Positions 35,843 through 44,021 of a stretch of 64,000 nt of DNA are shown in pieces. The position numbers were made by a program, and so were the translations under genes. Numbering within the stretch: position 1 is the stretch's first letter; the number at the start of each line of letters is the position of its first letter. The stretch is from Paenibacillus alba (GTDB lineage: Bacteria > Bacillota > Bacilli > Paenibacillales > NBRC-103111). The notes under the pieces are model-generated. The model was not told the origin of the DNA. It worked only from the letters and a program-made list of their open reading frames with translations, and ran no database searches. The stretch lies in NCBI RefSeq assembly GCF_013204855.1, contig NZ_JABMKZ010000038.1, positions 1 through 64,000 on the forward strand, in the 5' to 3' direction.

Positions 35843-36139
35843 ATGAAAACAGCTACTGATCTACATCGGACGAATGAAAAAGTTGAGGAAACAGGAAAAT
35901 ACGTTTGTGCAGCAGGCAAAACACTTCAATTATCACACGGTGATGAATTTCCTAATTGTCCGGTCTCGGGCAAGGAAACCACATGGCGGCATGCGAATCA
36001 TCAACATAAAACAGGCGATAAAGTAACTGAAGCTGGCTACTATCAAGACGCCGATGGGCAAAAAATTGAGCTTAAGATCGGTGATACGTTCCCTTCCTGT
36101 CCAAAAACAGGAAAACCTACGGCTTGGCATCACGTTTAA
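35843..36139 (+). CDS. Small protein with internal duplication, YjzC-like repeats
   Basis: A 98-residue soluble protein without signal peptide or membrane segment. It consists of two similar repeats (about residues 12-52 and 55-98) of the pattern G-x-Y-x6-G-x3-L-x4-GD-x-FP-x-CP-x-(S/T)GK-x-T-x-W-x-H. The C-P and W-x-H residues are kept in both copies, so metal binding or a small beta barrel is possible. The GD-x-FP...W spacing recalls the YjzC family of Bacillus, of unknown function; that link is tentative. A GAGAGG site lies 11 bases before the ATG at 35843. It is the only plus-strand gene between the left edge and 51 kb and is transcribed away from nuoA. Confidence 0.8.
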   Translation: MKTATDLHRTNEKVEETGKYVCAAGKTLQLSHGDEFPNCPVSGKETTWRHANHQHKTGDKVTEAGYYQDADGQKIELKIGDTFPSCPKTGKPTAWHHV

Positions 36140-36159
36140 ATATTGAATTCCCTAATTGG

Positions 36160-36210
36160 GGCAAAGGACTGTCTTTCAAGGGCAATGCACCTTGGGGCAG
36201 TCCTTTTGCC
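36160..36210 (+). terminator. Hairpin after the small duplicated gene
   Basis: GGCAAAGGACTG pairs with CAGTCCTTTTGCC (one bulge) across a 26-base loop, 21 bases past the stop codon at 36139. No long T run follows, so it is a weak or factor-assisted terminator. Confidence 0.5.
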
Positions 36211-36335
36211 TTCCAGCATAAGGCCAGAGGAACTTAATTATCGCTAGGGGATATTGTTTTGTAAAAATACCCCCGTGTTGCCCTGAACCAAGGACAACCT
36301 ACCCGATTGGCATCTCGTTAACTTAAAGGTTCTAA

Positions 36336-36528
36336 GATAAAAGTCTCTGGAAGCTCCTATTTGTGAAAAAGCAGCTTTAATTTTACGATTAGAAGTCTTT
36401 AGAGACTCTTATCGTCAGCAAAACTAGCCAAAACCCCTCCACACTAAGCAATTAAGAGTCCCCAGAAGCTCTTATCCGCACAAAAAATAGCCATTTTCGA
36501 CGAATAGAAGTCTTTGGAGACTCTTATC
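36336..36528. repeat. Two tandem ~115-bp units built from inverted AAGAGTCTCCAGAAGCTCTTA-type arms
   Basis: Four related arms occur at 36336-36360, 36391-36413, 36453-36476 and 36506-36528, alternating in orientation. Arms 1 and 3, and arms 2 and 4, are each 115-117 bp apart. Arm 4 AGAAGTCTTTGGAGACTCTT is nearly identical to arm 2, including the following ATCG-CAGCAAAACT. Each pair can fold into a hairpin. The 36140-36612 gap holds no gene. Confidence 0.65.
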
Positions 36529-36561
36529 GCCAGCAAAACTGCCCCACTCCAACGATCTGAA

Positions 36562-36593
36562 ACAAAAAAAACGAAGGAACCAAAGTTCCCCCG
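36562..36593 (-). terminator. Terminator of the atp operon
   Basis: GCGGGGGAAC and GTTCCTTCGT form a stem with several G-U pairs around a TTTG loop, followed in minus orientation by seven T residues. It lies about 20 bases after the atpC stop. Confidence 0.78.
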
Positions 36594-36612
36594 CTTTTCG
36601 TCAAACATCTAT

Positions 36613-37017
36613 TTATTTCCCGGACACACTGATACGGTTCACGGCTCTTTGCAAAGCAGCTTCCGCACGTTTGAAGTCAACGTTATCTTGCTTTGTTTCA
36701 GCAAGGCGTTTCTCCGCACGCTCTTTCGCAGCTTTCGCGCGATCGATATCAATTTGTTCTGGTAGCTCGGCGCTTTCCGCCAATATAACCACCTTATCCT
36801 TGCGCACTTCCATGAAACCGCCGTTAACCGCGATGATTTCGTCTTTAGAGCCCTGTTTCTTCACAGTAATCGGCGCAATTTTCAATGGAGTGACCAGTGG
36901 AATGTGATTCGGCAGAATTCCAAGCTCCCCTTCGACACCCTTCACGCTAACCATGTTTGCTTGTTCAGCGTACACTTTGCGCTCCGGGGTAACAATTTCC
37001 AGTAGGAATGTACTCAC
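36613..37017 (-). CDS. atpC: ATP synthase subunit epsilon
   Basis: Central-stalk subunit that inhibits and couples F1. The N-terminal beta sandwich starts FLLEIVTPERKVYAEQANMVSV, with the family motif GELGILPNHIPLVTPL, and a C-terminal helical hairpin (IDIDRAKAAKERAEKRLAE) follows. The length is 134 residues. The start is GTG at 37017, preceded by AAGGGAGGAG. A copy of the hairpin/TACGAAG element lies immediately 5' of that site. Confidence 0.95.
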   Translation of the reverse strand: MSTFLLEIVTPERKVYAEQANMVSVKGVEGELGILPNHIPLVTPLKIAPITVKKQGSKDEIIAVNGGFMEVRKDKVVILAESAELPEQIDIDRAKAAKERAEKRLAETKQDNVDFKRAEAALQRAVNRISVSGK

Positions 37018-37036
37018 TTGGATTCTCCTCCCTTAA

Positions 37037-37070
37037 AGTTTTGCTAGGCAAAACTGGCTTCGTAAGCATT
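37037..37070 (-). repeat. Hairpin/TACGAAG element upstream of atpC SD
   Basis: The plus strand reads AGTTTTGC-TAG-GCAAAACT (perfect 8-bp stem), then GGCTTCGTAAGCAT. In the transcript the order is ATGCTTACGAAGCC, hairpin, then the Shine-Dalgarno sequence three to four bases later. It shares stem position and the CTTCGTAAGC core with 31438, 43813 and the four tandem copies at 45177. Confidence 0.65.
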
Positions 37071-37093
37071 ACTGCGTTGGCATTAAGCCAAAC

Positions 37094-38491
37094 TTACAGT
37101 GTTTTTGCTTTCTCGATAGCGTCCTCGATCGTTCCCACGTTGTGGAAAGCCACTTCAGGAAGGTTGTCGTGCTTACCTTCAAGGATTTCTTTGAAGCTGC
37201 GCACAGTTTCTTTCAATGGTACATACAGACCTGGGAAACCGTTGAACGGCTCAGCAACGTGAAGCGGCTGAGACAAGAACAAGCGAAGACGACGCGCACG
37301 GTGTACAGTCAATTTGTCCTCATCGGACAACTCATCCATACCCAAGATCGCGATAATATCCAGAAGCTCTTTGTAACGTTGAAGAATTTGTTTAACGCCT
37401 TGTGCTGTTCTATAGTGATCTTCGCCAAGTGTTTCTGGCGTCAAGATACGGGAAGAAGAAGCAAGTGGATCTACCGCAGGGAAAATACCTGCTGCTGCAA
37501 TACTACGCTCCAAGTTCGTTGTTGCGTCCAAGTGAGCGAAAGCCGTTGCTGGAGCCGGATCCGTGTAGTCATCGGCAGGAACGTAAATCGCTTGAATGGA
37601 AGTAACGGAACCTTTTTTCGTGGACGTAATACGCTCTTGCAGTTGACCCATCTCTGTTGCCAGAGTTGGTTGGTAACCTACTGCTGATGGCATACGACCC
37701 AGCAATGCGGAAACCTCAGAACCTGCTTGTGTAAAGCGGAAGATGTTATCGATGAAAAGAAGAACGTCTTTACCTTCTTCATCACGGAAATACTCAGCCA
37801 TTGTCAAACCGGACAAAGCTACGCGAAGACGCGCGCCTGGAGGCTCGTTCATTTGACCGAATACCATCGCTGTTTTTGCGATAACGCCGGAGTCTTTCAT
37901 CTCGTGGTAAAGGTCATTACCTTCACGAGTACGCTCACCAACGCCTGCGAAAACGGAGATACCGCCATGCTCTTGTGCAATGTTGTGGATCAACTCTTGC
38001 ATGGTTACGGTTTTACCTACACCCGCGCCGCCGAAGAGACCGATTTTACCACCCTTAACATAAGGAGCCATAAGGTCGATAACTTTAATTCCTGTTTCAA
38101 GAATCTCTGCTTTTGTCGACAAGTTGTCGAAAGCTGGAGCTTCTTTGTGAATGCCGCTTGTAAATGTACGGTCTACGCCTTCGATACCATCGATTGGCTC
38201 TCCCAATACGTTGAACACACGACCTAATGTTGCTGCTCCAACCGGAACGGTAATAGCAGCTTTTGTATCTTCAGCTACGGCTCCACGCACAAGTCCGTCA
38301 GTTGAGGACATTGCGATACAACGAACCAGGTTGTCACCAAGGTGAACTGCTGCTTCAACCGTCATCGTGGATACTACGCCGTTATCATTTCTTTCGATCT
38401 TGATTGCATTCAAAATTTCAGGGAGTTGTCCGCGTTCGAACTCAATGTCGACGACAGGCCCTGTAATTGTTACAACGCGCCCTTTGCTCAT
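37094..38491 (-). CDS. atpD: ATP synthase subunit beta
   Basis: Catalytic F1 subunit. The P-loop is GGAGVGKTV (near residue 152), the Walker B strand is DVLLFIDNIFRFTQAGSEVSALLGRMPSAVGYQ, and GERTREGNDLY carries the catalytic Glu. The length is 465 residues. It lies between atpG and atpC. Confidence 0.97.
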   Translation of the reverse strand: MSKGRVVTITGPVVDIEFERGQLPEILNAIKIERNDNGVVSTMTVEAAVHLGDNLVRCIAMSSTDGLVRGAVAEDTKAAITVPVGAATLGRVFNVLGEPIDGIEGVDRTFTSGIHKEAPAFDNLSTKAEILETGIKVIDLMAPYVKGGKIGLFGGAGVGKTVTMQELIHNIAQEHGGISVFAGVGERTREGNDLYHEMKDSGVIAKTAMVFGQMNEPPGARLRVALSGLTMAEYFRDEEGKDVLLFIDNIFRFTQAGSEVSALLGRMPSAVGYQPTLATEMGQLQERITSTKKGSVTSIQAIYVPADDYTDPAPATAFAHLDATTNLERSIAAAGIFPAVDPLASSSRILTPETLGEDHYRTAQGVKQILQRYKELLDIIAILGMDELSDEDKLTVHRARRLRLFLSQPLHVAEPFNGFPGLYVPLKETVRSFKEILEGKHDNLPEVAFHNVGTIEDAIEKAKTL

Positions 38492-38536
38492 GGTTTCCCT
38501 CCTAAAAAAAGCTGTGCCTCCGTAAAGGCTTTAATA

Positions 38537-39394
38537 TCATGCGTTCGCGTTCGCTCCAGCAACGATCTCCGATATTTCCTGGGTAATCGAGGCTTGACGC
38601 GCACGGTTATAAGCTAATGTGTAGCCGCTGATCATCTTCGTTGCATTCTTCGTGGCCGAGTTCATCGCCGTCATTCTCGCACCAAACTCACTTGCTTTAC
38701 CTTCCAATACAGCACTGTAAATAAGCGTTTCAGCATATTTAGGCAGCAATACTTCCAGTACGCCTTCCGGTGACGGCTCATACTCATAACTAGCAGCAGC
38801 CGCGCCAGTAACTTCTTCCATAGGAAGCAGGCGAATCATGGTTGGAATTTGGGTAATCGCATTTTTGAATTGGTTATATACCAAGAACAACTGGTCATAC
38901 GTACCGTTCTCGAAGTTCTTCACTGCTGCAGTAGCTACAGGTTTAATATCCGCGAATTTCGGTGAATCCGGAACCCCTGTCACTTCTTCTACAACTGGCA
39001 TATTGCGTTTGCGGAAGAAATTACTACCTTTACGTCCGATTACAAAAATCGAATATTCAGCTGTCGATTTATGGTTTTCACGAATCTCCGTCATGACTTT
39101 CCGCAACACGTTAGCGTTGTAGCCTCCAGCCAATCCACGATCCGAGGTGATTACTAAATAGCCCGTCTTCTTCACTTCGCGTGACTGTAACATCGGGTGT
39201 TTGATCCCTTTGCTTCCAGCTGCAATGCTTTGAACGACTTCTTTCAACTTATCGGAGTAAGGACGTGCTGCTTCCGCAGAACGTTGTGCTCGTCTCAAAT
39301 TCGCTGCAGAGACCATTTCCATCGCTCTCGTAATTTGTTTCGTGTTTTGTGTGGACTTGATTTGGCGCTTAATCTCGCGCATTCCTTTTGCCAT
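38537..39394 (-). CDS. atpG: ATP synthase subunit gamma
   Basis: Rotating central shaft of F1. The N-terminal helix (MREIKRQIKSTQNTKQITRAMEMVSAAN) and the C-terminal helix (NSATKNATKMISGYTLAYNRARQASITQEISEIVAGA) form the coiled coil that enters the alpha3beta3 ring. The Rossmann-like middle begins YLVITSDRGLAGGYNANV. The length is 285 residues. Confidence 0.96.
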   Translation of the reverse strand: MAKGMREIKRQIKSTQNTKQITRAMEMVSAANLRRAQRSAEAARPYSDKLKEVVQSIAAGSKGIKHPMLQSREVKKTGYLVITSDRGLAGGYNANVLRKVMTEIRENHKSTAEYSIFVIGRKGSNFFRKRNMPVVEEVTGVPDSPKFADIKPVATAAVKNFENGTYDQLFLVYNQFKNAITQIPTMIRLLPMEEVTGAAAASYEYEPSPEGVLEVLLPKYAETLIYSAVLEGKASEFGARMTAMNSATKNATKMISGYTLAYNRARQASITQEISEIVAGANANA

Positions 39395-39522
39395 ACCTGC
39401 TCACCTCTCTTTTGAGGCTTAGAAAAGCCTTCATTCGAAGACCTGAATTCAGGCGATCAGCCTGCCCAGGATTAACACGGTAGGTAGAGCTTCACTTCAA
39501 CATGAAGCTCTGCCATCATGAT

Positions 39523-41037
39523 TTATACAGAAGCTGCGAAGCTCTTTTTGAATTGAACAATTGCTTCTACTAGCGCTTTATCGTTATCCGGAGTAATGTC
39601 CTTCGTATCACGAATACTGTGTAGAATTTCTGGACGGTTGGATTCCAAGTAAGCCAAGAATTGACCTTCAAAACGCGTTACGTCTTGAACCGGAAGATCA
39701 TCCACATGCCCTTTAACAACCGTGTACAGGGAAGCAACTTGCTTTTCCAAAGACATCGGTTGGTGAACACCTTGTTTCAAAATTTCAAGCGTACGAACAC
39801 CACGGTCCAAACGCGATTGAGTAGCTTTATCCAAGTCAGATCCGAATGCAGCAAATGCAGCAAGCTCACGATATTGTGCCAAGTCAACACGAAGTGTACC
39901 GGCAACTTTTTTCATCGCTTTCGTTTGTGCAGAGCCCCCTACCCGGGATACAGAGTTACCAACGTTAACCGCTGGACGCTGACCGGAGTAGAACAAGTCG
40001 GATTCTAAGAAGATTTGTCCGTCCGTAATCGAAATTACGTTCGTAGGAATGTAGGCCGAGATATCGCCTGCTTGTGTTTCAATGAAAGGAAGTGCCGTCA
40101 TGGAACCGCCACCTAGCTCATCATTCAATTTCGCAGCACGCTCTAGAAGACGGGAATGCAAGTAGAAAACATCCCCTGGATAAGCTTCACGACCCGGTGG
40201 ACGACGAAGCAAGAGGGACAACTCACGGTAAGCAGCTGCTTGTTTGGACAAGTCATCATAGACGATCAACACGTGCTCGCCTTTGTACATGAAGTACTCA
40301 CCCATTGCGCAACCTGCGTATGGAGCCAACCAAAGCATTGGTGAAGGCTCGGAAGCAGAAGCTGTTACTACGATTGTGTAATCCAAAGCGCCAGCGTGAC
40401 GAAGTGTTTCAACAACGCCTACAACCGTGGATTGTTTTTGACCAATTGCAACGTAGATACATTTAACGCCGTTGCCTTTTTGGTTGATGATCGCATCGAT
40501 TGCGATCGCTGTTTTACCTGTTTGACGGTCACCGATGAGCAACTCACGTTGTCCACGGCCAACTGGTACCATCGCGTCAATCGCTTTGATCCCTGTTTGC
40601 ATTGGCTCATGTACCGATTTACGGGCCATAACGCCTGGTGCTGGGGATTCGATTGGACGGAATCCAGTTGTTTCGATTGGTCCTCTGCCATCGACAGGTT
40701 GACCCAGTGGGTTAACTACACGGCCGAGAAGCGCGTCGCCTACTGGGATTTCCATGATGCGGCCCGTACGTTTTACTTGGTCGCCTTCACGAATATCTTT
40801 GTAAGGTCCGAGAATAACGATACCTACGTTGCTTTCTTCCAGGTTAAACGCGTAGCCCAGAACGCCACTTGGAAACTCAAGCAGCTCGCCTGCCATTACG
40901 CTTTCCAAGCCGTGAGCACGAGCGATACCATCACCAACTTGAATGACTGTACCTACATCAACCACTTGGATATCGGAATTATAGTTTGCAATCTGTTGTT
41001 TAATCAATGAGCTGATTTCTTCAGGTTTGATACTCAA
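39523..41037 (-). CDS. atpA: ATP synthase subunit alpha
   Basis: Non-catalytic nucleotide-binding F1 subunit. The P-loop is GDRQTGKTAIAIDAI (near residue 170), the Arg-finger region is PAVNVGNSVSRVGGSAQTKAMK, and the visible N-terminus SIKPEEISSLIKQQIANYNSD contacts delta. The start is TTG at 41037, eight bases after AGGGGTG. The length is 504 residues. Confidence 0.97.
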   Translation of the reverse strand: MSIKPEEISSLIKQQIANYNSDIQVVDVGTVIQVGDGIARAHGLESVMAGELLEFPSGVLGYAFNLEESNVGIVILGPYKDIREGDQVKRTGRIMEIPVGDALLGRVVNPLGQPVDGRGPIETTGFRPIESPAPGVMARKSVHEPMQTGIKAIDAMVPVGRGQRELLIGDRQTGKTAIAIDAIINQKGNGVKCIYVAIGQKQSTVVGVVETLRHAGALDYTIVVTASASEPSPMLWLAPYAGCAMGEYFMYKGEHVLIVYDDLSKQAAAYRELSLLLRRPPGREAYPGDVFYLHSRLLERAAKLNDELGGGSMTALPFIETQAGDISAYIPTNVISITDGQIFLESDLFYSGQRPAVNVGNSVSRVGGSAQTKAMKKVAGTLRVDLAQYRELAAFAAFGSDLDKATQSRLDRGVRTLEILKQGVHQPMSLEKQVASLYTVVKGHVDDLPVQDVTRFEGQFLAYLESNRPEILHSIRDTKDITPDNDKALVEAIVQFKKSFAASV

Positions 41038-41069
41038 CGAACTTCACCCCTATTCTTACAGTGCTTGTG

Positions 41070-41603
41070 TTAAACTAACGCTTTGGCCAAACGATCCAAC
41101 TTGCCTGCCAAGCTTCCATCATATAAACGATCACCGATGCGCACTTGAACGCCACCGAGCAATTTCGGCTCGACTTCATTCGAAACACGAATCGTTTTAC
41201 CTGTTACTTTGCTAAAATGTGAAGCAATCTCAGCTTGTTGAGCATCCGTTAACGCAATAGCGGAGTAAACAACAGCACTCGCTTGTCCTAGTGCTTCATT
41301 GGCTACCTTAACGTAGTCGTTAAGTAAAGCTGAAAGAATCGATTGTCTTCCTTTATCAATCAAGACCAGCAGCGTGTTCCACACCGGTTCGGAAACTTTG
41401 CCTTCGAAAATCTGCTTTAGCAGGTCCGTTTTCGCGGAAGTCCCGATGTTCGGATGGTTCAGGAACTTCTGCAAGTCTGCATTGTCCCTAATCGCACTAG
41501 CTACAGATTTCAGCTCTTCTTCAACTTGGGAAATGATACCTTGTTCCTTCGCTACTTCGAATAAAGCTTTGGCATAACGCTTCGCTACGACGATGTCACT
41601 CAT
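41070..41603 (-). CDS. atpH: ATP synthase subunit delta
   Basis: Peripheral-stalk subunit (OSCP type) linking b to alpha. The N-terminal helical bundle begins IVAKRYAKALFEVAKEQG, and the C-terminal segment EPKLLGGVQVRIGDRLYDGSLAGKLDRLAKAL is the family end motif. The length is 177 residues. It overlaps atpF by four bases. Confidence 0.95.
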   Translation of the reverse strand: MSDIVVAKRYAKALFEVAKEQGIISQVEEELKSVASAIRDNADLQKFLNHPNIGTSAKTDLLKQIFEGKVSEPVWNTLLVLIDKGRQSILSALLNDYVKVANEALGQASAVVYSAIALTDAQQAEIASHFSKVTGKTIRVSNEVEPKLLGGVQVRIGDRLYDGSLAGKLDRLAKALV

Positions 41604-42085
41604 ACGTTGCCTCCTACCTCTTTGAGGTAATGCTCAACAAGTTCTTCTTGTGACTTTTCGTCGATTTGTTTCTCAATAATTTTGGATGCGATTAGAACGG
41701 ACATCGCGCCAACTTGGCTGCGAAGAGCGGCAACCGCTTTGTTCTTCTCATTTTCGATATCTTTCAGTGCTTCGTCTTTCAGACGGTTAGCTTCTGCGCT
41801 AGCAGCGTGAATAATATCATCAGCTTGTTTGGAACCTGTATGCTTCGCTTGCTCAATGATATCGTAAGCTTCCTTACGAGTTTGTTGCAGCGCTTGCTTT
41901 TGTTCCTCTAACAATTGATCAGCTTGCTTGCGGCTCGCTTCAGCTGTTTGAATTTGATCTTTCACCAATTGTCTGCGTTTCTCCATCATGCCAAACAAAG
42001 GGCCAAATGCAAATTTAGAAAGCAACAAATATAAAATTAAGAACGCGATAAGTTGAATCCAAAACGTGGACCATTGAATATCCAA
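41600..42085 (-). CDS. atpF: ATP synthase subunit b
   Basis: Peripheral stalk. One N-terminal transmembrane helix (about 8-28) is followed by a long, charged coiled coil rich in Gln, Lys, Glu and Ala, with the conserved FGPLFGMMEKRRQLVKDQIQTAE. The length is 161 residues. A single b gene fits an (ab2c10-type) Fo. Confidence 0.95.
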   Translation of the reverse strand: MDIQWSTFWIQLIAFLILYLLLSKFAFGPLFGMMEKRRQLVKDQIQTAEASRKQADQLLEEQKQALQQTRKEAYDIIEQAKHTGSKQADDIIHAASAEANRLKDEALKDIENEKNKAVAALRSQVGAMSVLIASKIIEKQIDEKSQEELVEHYLKEVGGNV

Positions 42086-42128
42086 GTAACGTCACTCCCT
42101 TCTGATAACATGGGCAAAACGAAGGCGT

Positions 42129-42154
42129 GGCGGCAATGATATGCCATCCCCGCC
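42129..42154 (-). other. Intercistronic hairpin between atpE and atpF
   Basis: GGCGG and CCGCC enclose an inner ATG...CAT palindrome. In the operon mRNA this hairpin lies just after the atpE stop, with no T run. It may stabilise or process the 3' end of atpE message, helping c-subunit excess; this is inferred. Confidence 0.45.
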
Positions 42155-42164
42155 GAACGGTTTC

Positions 42165-42389
42165 TTAAGCTTTTCCCATAAAGATGAATGCAAGAACCAA
42201 TGCTACGACCGGCATTGCCTCAACTAGACCTACCCCGATAAACATTGTTGTTTGAAGCGTACCACGAAGTTCTGGTTGACGGGAAATACCTTCCAAAGCG
42301 CGACCTACGATCAAACCGTTACCAATACCTGCACCTAGTGCTCCTAAACCGAATACGATACCTGCTGCTACTAATGCTATTGCTCCCAT
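42165..42389 (-). CDS. atpE: ATP synthase subunit c
   Basis: Proteolipid of the rotor ring: two helices with a polar loop (RALEGISRQPE) and the ion-binding Glu57 in helix 2 (IGVGLVEAMPVVALVL). The residues around Glu57 look like the proton type, without the Ser-Thr-Tyr pattern of sodium rings. I chose the ATG at 42389 (MGAIALVAAG), eight bases after AGGGAGG, giving 74 residues; the longer reading adds six unrelated ones. Confidence 0.96.
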   Translation of the reverse strand: MGAIALVAAGIVFGLGALGAGIGNGLIVGRALEGISRQPELRGTLQTTMFIGVGLVEAMPVVALVLAFIFMGKA

Positions 42390-42465
42390 TGATAAATCCT
42401 CCCTCAAATTCTTAAGTTTGTTTTGTTTATAAGTGACTCGAGACTTCCCGAGGTAAGTCTTTCTC

Positions 42466-43173
42466 TTAATGCTCTTCTTCGTGAATCAACGTTTGCGAGA
42501 TATAAACCATGGTCAGCATCGTGAATACGAAGGCTTGAATCGCACCTACGAACACACTGAAGCCCTGCCATACAAAGAGAGGCGCAATTCCAAACCAACC
42601 TGCTCCAACAATGACAGATATCATAATTTCACCAGCATAAATGTTTCCGTAAAGACGGAAAGCGAGCGTAAGCGGCTTTGATACAACTTCAATTAAATGA
42701 AGGATCAACATTGCCCCTTTGAACTCAAAGTAATGCGCGAAGTAATGCTTCGTATTGCGAGTAATCCCTAGATAGTGACTTAATACAATTACGATAACCG
42801 TAAGTGCTCCTGTAACGGCAATATCAGCTGTTGGCGATTTCCACCATGACACGTGATCTGTTGTCACAATCGAGAAAGGGAGACCAAGCATGTTGCCGAT
42901 AAAGATGTACATGATGAGCGTAAGACCTAATGCGATAAAACCTTTACCGTGTTTCGATCCAATCGTGCTTCCGATAATGCCTTCTACAAACTCAATTGTC
43001 CATTCCATGAAGTTTTGCAATTTCGAAGGATTTGTTACGGATGCTCGGCTGGCTCCTGCAATTGCAAGAATTAGCACGATAAGTGTGGTAATTCCGATCA
43101 TCATTAGTGCAGATGCATCGAAAGTAAAGCCTAACCACTCAAATTCTGGTACGTGATGTTCCATGTTTTCCAT
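42466..43173 (-). CDS. atpB: ATP synthase subunit a
   Basis: Stator membrane subunit with proton half-channels, five to six helices. The essential Arg lies in KPLTLAFRLYGNIYAGE, and the last helices hold GAIQAFVFTMLTMVYISQTLIHEEEH. The ATG at 43173 follows AAAGGGGTG, giving 235 residues; an ATG at 43188 is possible but the site spacing is worse. Confidence 0.95.
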   Translation of the reverse strand: MENMEHHVPEFEWLGFTFDASALMMIGITTLIVLILAIAGASRASVTNPSKLQNFMEWTIEFVEGIIGSTIGSKHGKGFIALGLTLIMYIFIGNMLGLPFSIVTTDHVSWWKSPTADIAVTGALTVIVIVLSHYLGITRNTKHYFAHYFEFKGAMLILHLIEVVSKPLTLAFRLYGNIYAGEIMISVIVGAGWFGIAPLFVWQGFSVFVGAIQAFVFTMLTMVYISQTLIHEEEH

Positions 43174-43197
43174 TTTCACCCCTTTCATCGAATGGAA

Positions 43198-43578
43198 TTA
43201 CTTCTTAGACTTCCTAATAGAAAGAATACCCAGTACGAGTGTTGCCAATTGAGCAAAAAAGTATCCAACGATCGTCGTGGTTAACGCGATATGTTCGGGA
43301 TACCGTACGGCAACCAAGCCTGCGAAACCAGCAATTGCTGCTCTTGTCAGAAAACCCAGGGTCACCTTGCGCCCATTCTGCTCTATCGCAGCTGCTGCCA
43401 ACTTGTTAATCTTCCAGGCCAAAAACCTTGCATTCACCATACTCGCCATGGATCCGAGCATTATGCCGGCAAAGTAAACCCGATAGTCGACAAGAAGCGC
43501 CCATGCAGCCAAACAAAAGGATAAAAAGAAAAGAAACACATTTTGAACCGTTTTCAGAGTGGCTGAAAAGTCATCCAT
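43198..43578 (-). CDS. atpI: ATP synthase protein I
   Basis: A 126-residue protein with four hydrophobic helices, in the position of the AtpI/UncI assembly factor that in relatives helps c-ring assembly and Mg2+ supply. It is weakly conserved in sequence; identification rests on helices, size and position upstream of atpB. Its start overlaps the atpZ stop by one base. Confidence 0.88.
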   Translation of the reverse strand: MDDFSATLKTVQNVFLFFLSFCLAAWALLVDYRVYFAGIMLGSMASMVNARFLAWKINKLAAAAIEQNGRKVTLGFLTRAAIAGFAGLVAVRYPEHIALTTTIVGYFFAQLATLVLGILSIRKSKK

Positions 43579-43799
43579 TATAGCCCTCCGTACCGCTTTA
43601 TCATGAAGTAAATGCTAATGATTCCGGTTACAAGCCCTAGCAAGAATCCACCTAACAACCAGAGCTGTCCCCCTAGTGTGCGACTCAACCACTCGCCGAA
43701 GAAATACCCGGCCGCTAAACATACTACGAGGTCGATACCAATTGCACTAGTTAGGGCTACTGCCCGCCACGGATTATCATTGGGATTTGGCCGTTTCAT
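43578..43799 (-). CDS. atpZ: AtpZ/AtpI family protein
   Basis: A 73-residue protein with two helices: NPWRAVALTSAIGIDLVVCLAAGYFFGEWLS and WLLGGFLLGLVTGIISIYFMIKRY. This matches the AtpZ family, which associates with AtpI and c-ring assembly. The ATG at 43799 lies behind AGGAGGGTGCG; the frame further upstream runs into the promoter and hairpin leader. First gene of the atp operon. Confidence 0.88.
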   Translation of the reverse strand: MKRPNPNDNPWRAVALTSAIGIDLVVCLAAGYFFGEWLSRTLGGQLWLLGGFLLGLVTGIISIYFMIKRYGGL

Positions 43800-43812
43800 C
43801 GCACCCTCCTGA

Positions 43813-43849
43813 GCGTTTTCCGCATGGAAAACCCGCTTCGTAGACATCG
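43813..43849 (-). repeat. Hairpin/TACGAAG element in the atp operon leader
   Basis: The plus strand reads GTTTTCC-GCAT-GGAAAAC followed by CCGCTTCGTAGACAT. It lies in the 5' leader, two to three bases upstream of the atpZ Shine-Dalgarno sequence. A second small stem (TTCGTAG with CTACGAA) follows upstream. Confidence 0.6.
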
Positions 43850-43867
43850 TGCTACGAATCCTCATTC

Positions 43868-43897
43868 ATTGTATCGAAGCCATGCAAGGTTTGTCAA
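43868..43897 (-). promoter_or_regulatory. Sigma-A promoter of the atp operon
   Basis: In minus orientation a perfect TTGACA -35 and a TACAAT -10 are spaced 18 bp apart, with the expected start about 60 bases before the atpZ ATG. It lies directly after the wecB terminator. Confidence 0.75.
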
Positions 43898-43928
43898 TTG
43901 ACAGAACTTCATTTGTGACTTCTCACAA

Positions 43929-43958
43929 AACCCCTCAGAGCCTTGCGGCTCTAGGGTT
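43929..43958 (-). terminator. Hairpin after wecB
   Basis: AACCC-AGAGCC pairs with GGCTCT-GGGGTT around a GCAA tetraloop. Only a short TTTTG follows in minus orientation, so termination may be partial. Confidence 0.65.
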
Positions 43959-44021
43959 TGCGAGTTTCCAAACCAAACAGTCGAACTGTACGCTGTAGCG
44001 TTTGTCATGATTTTGTCACGG

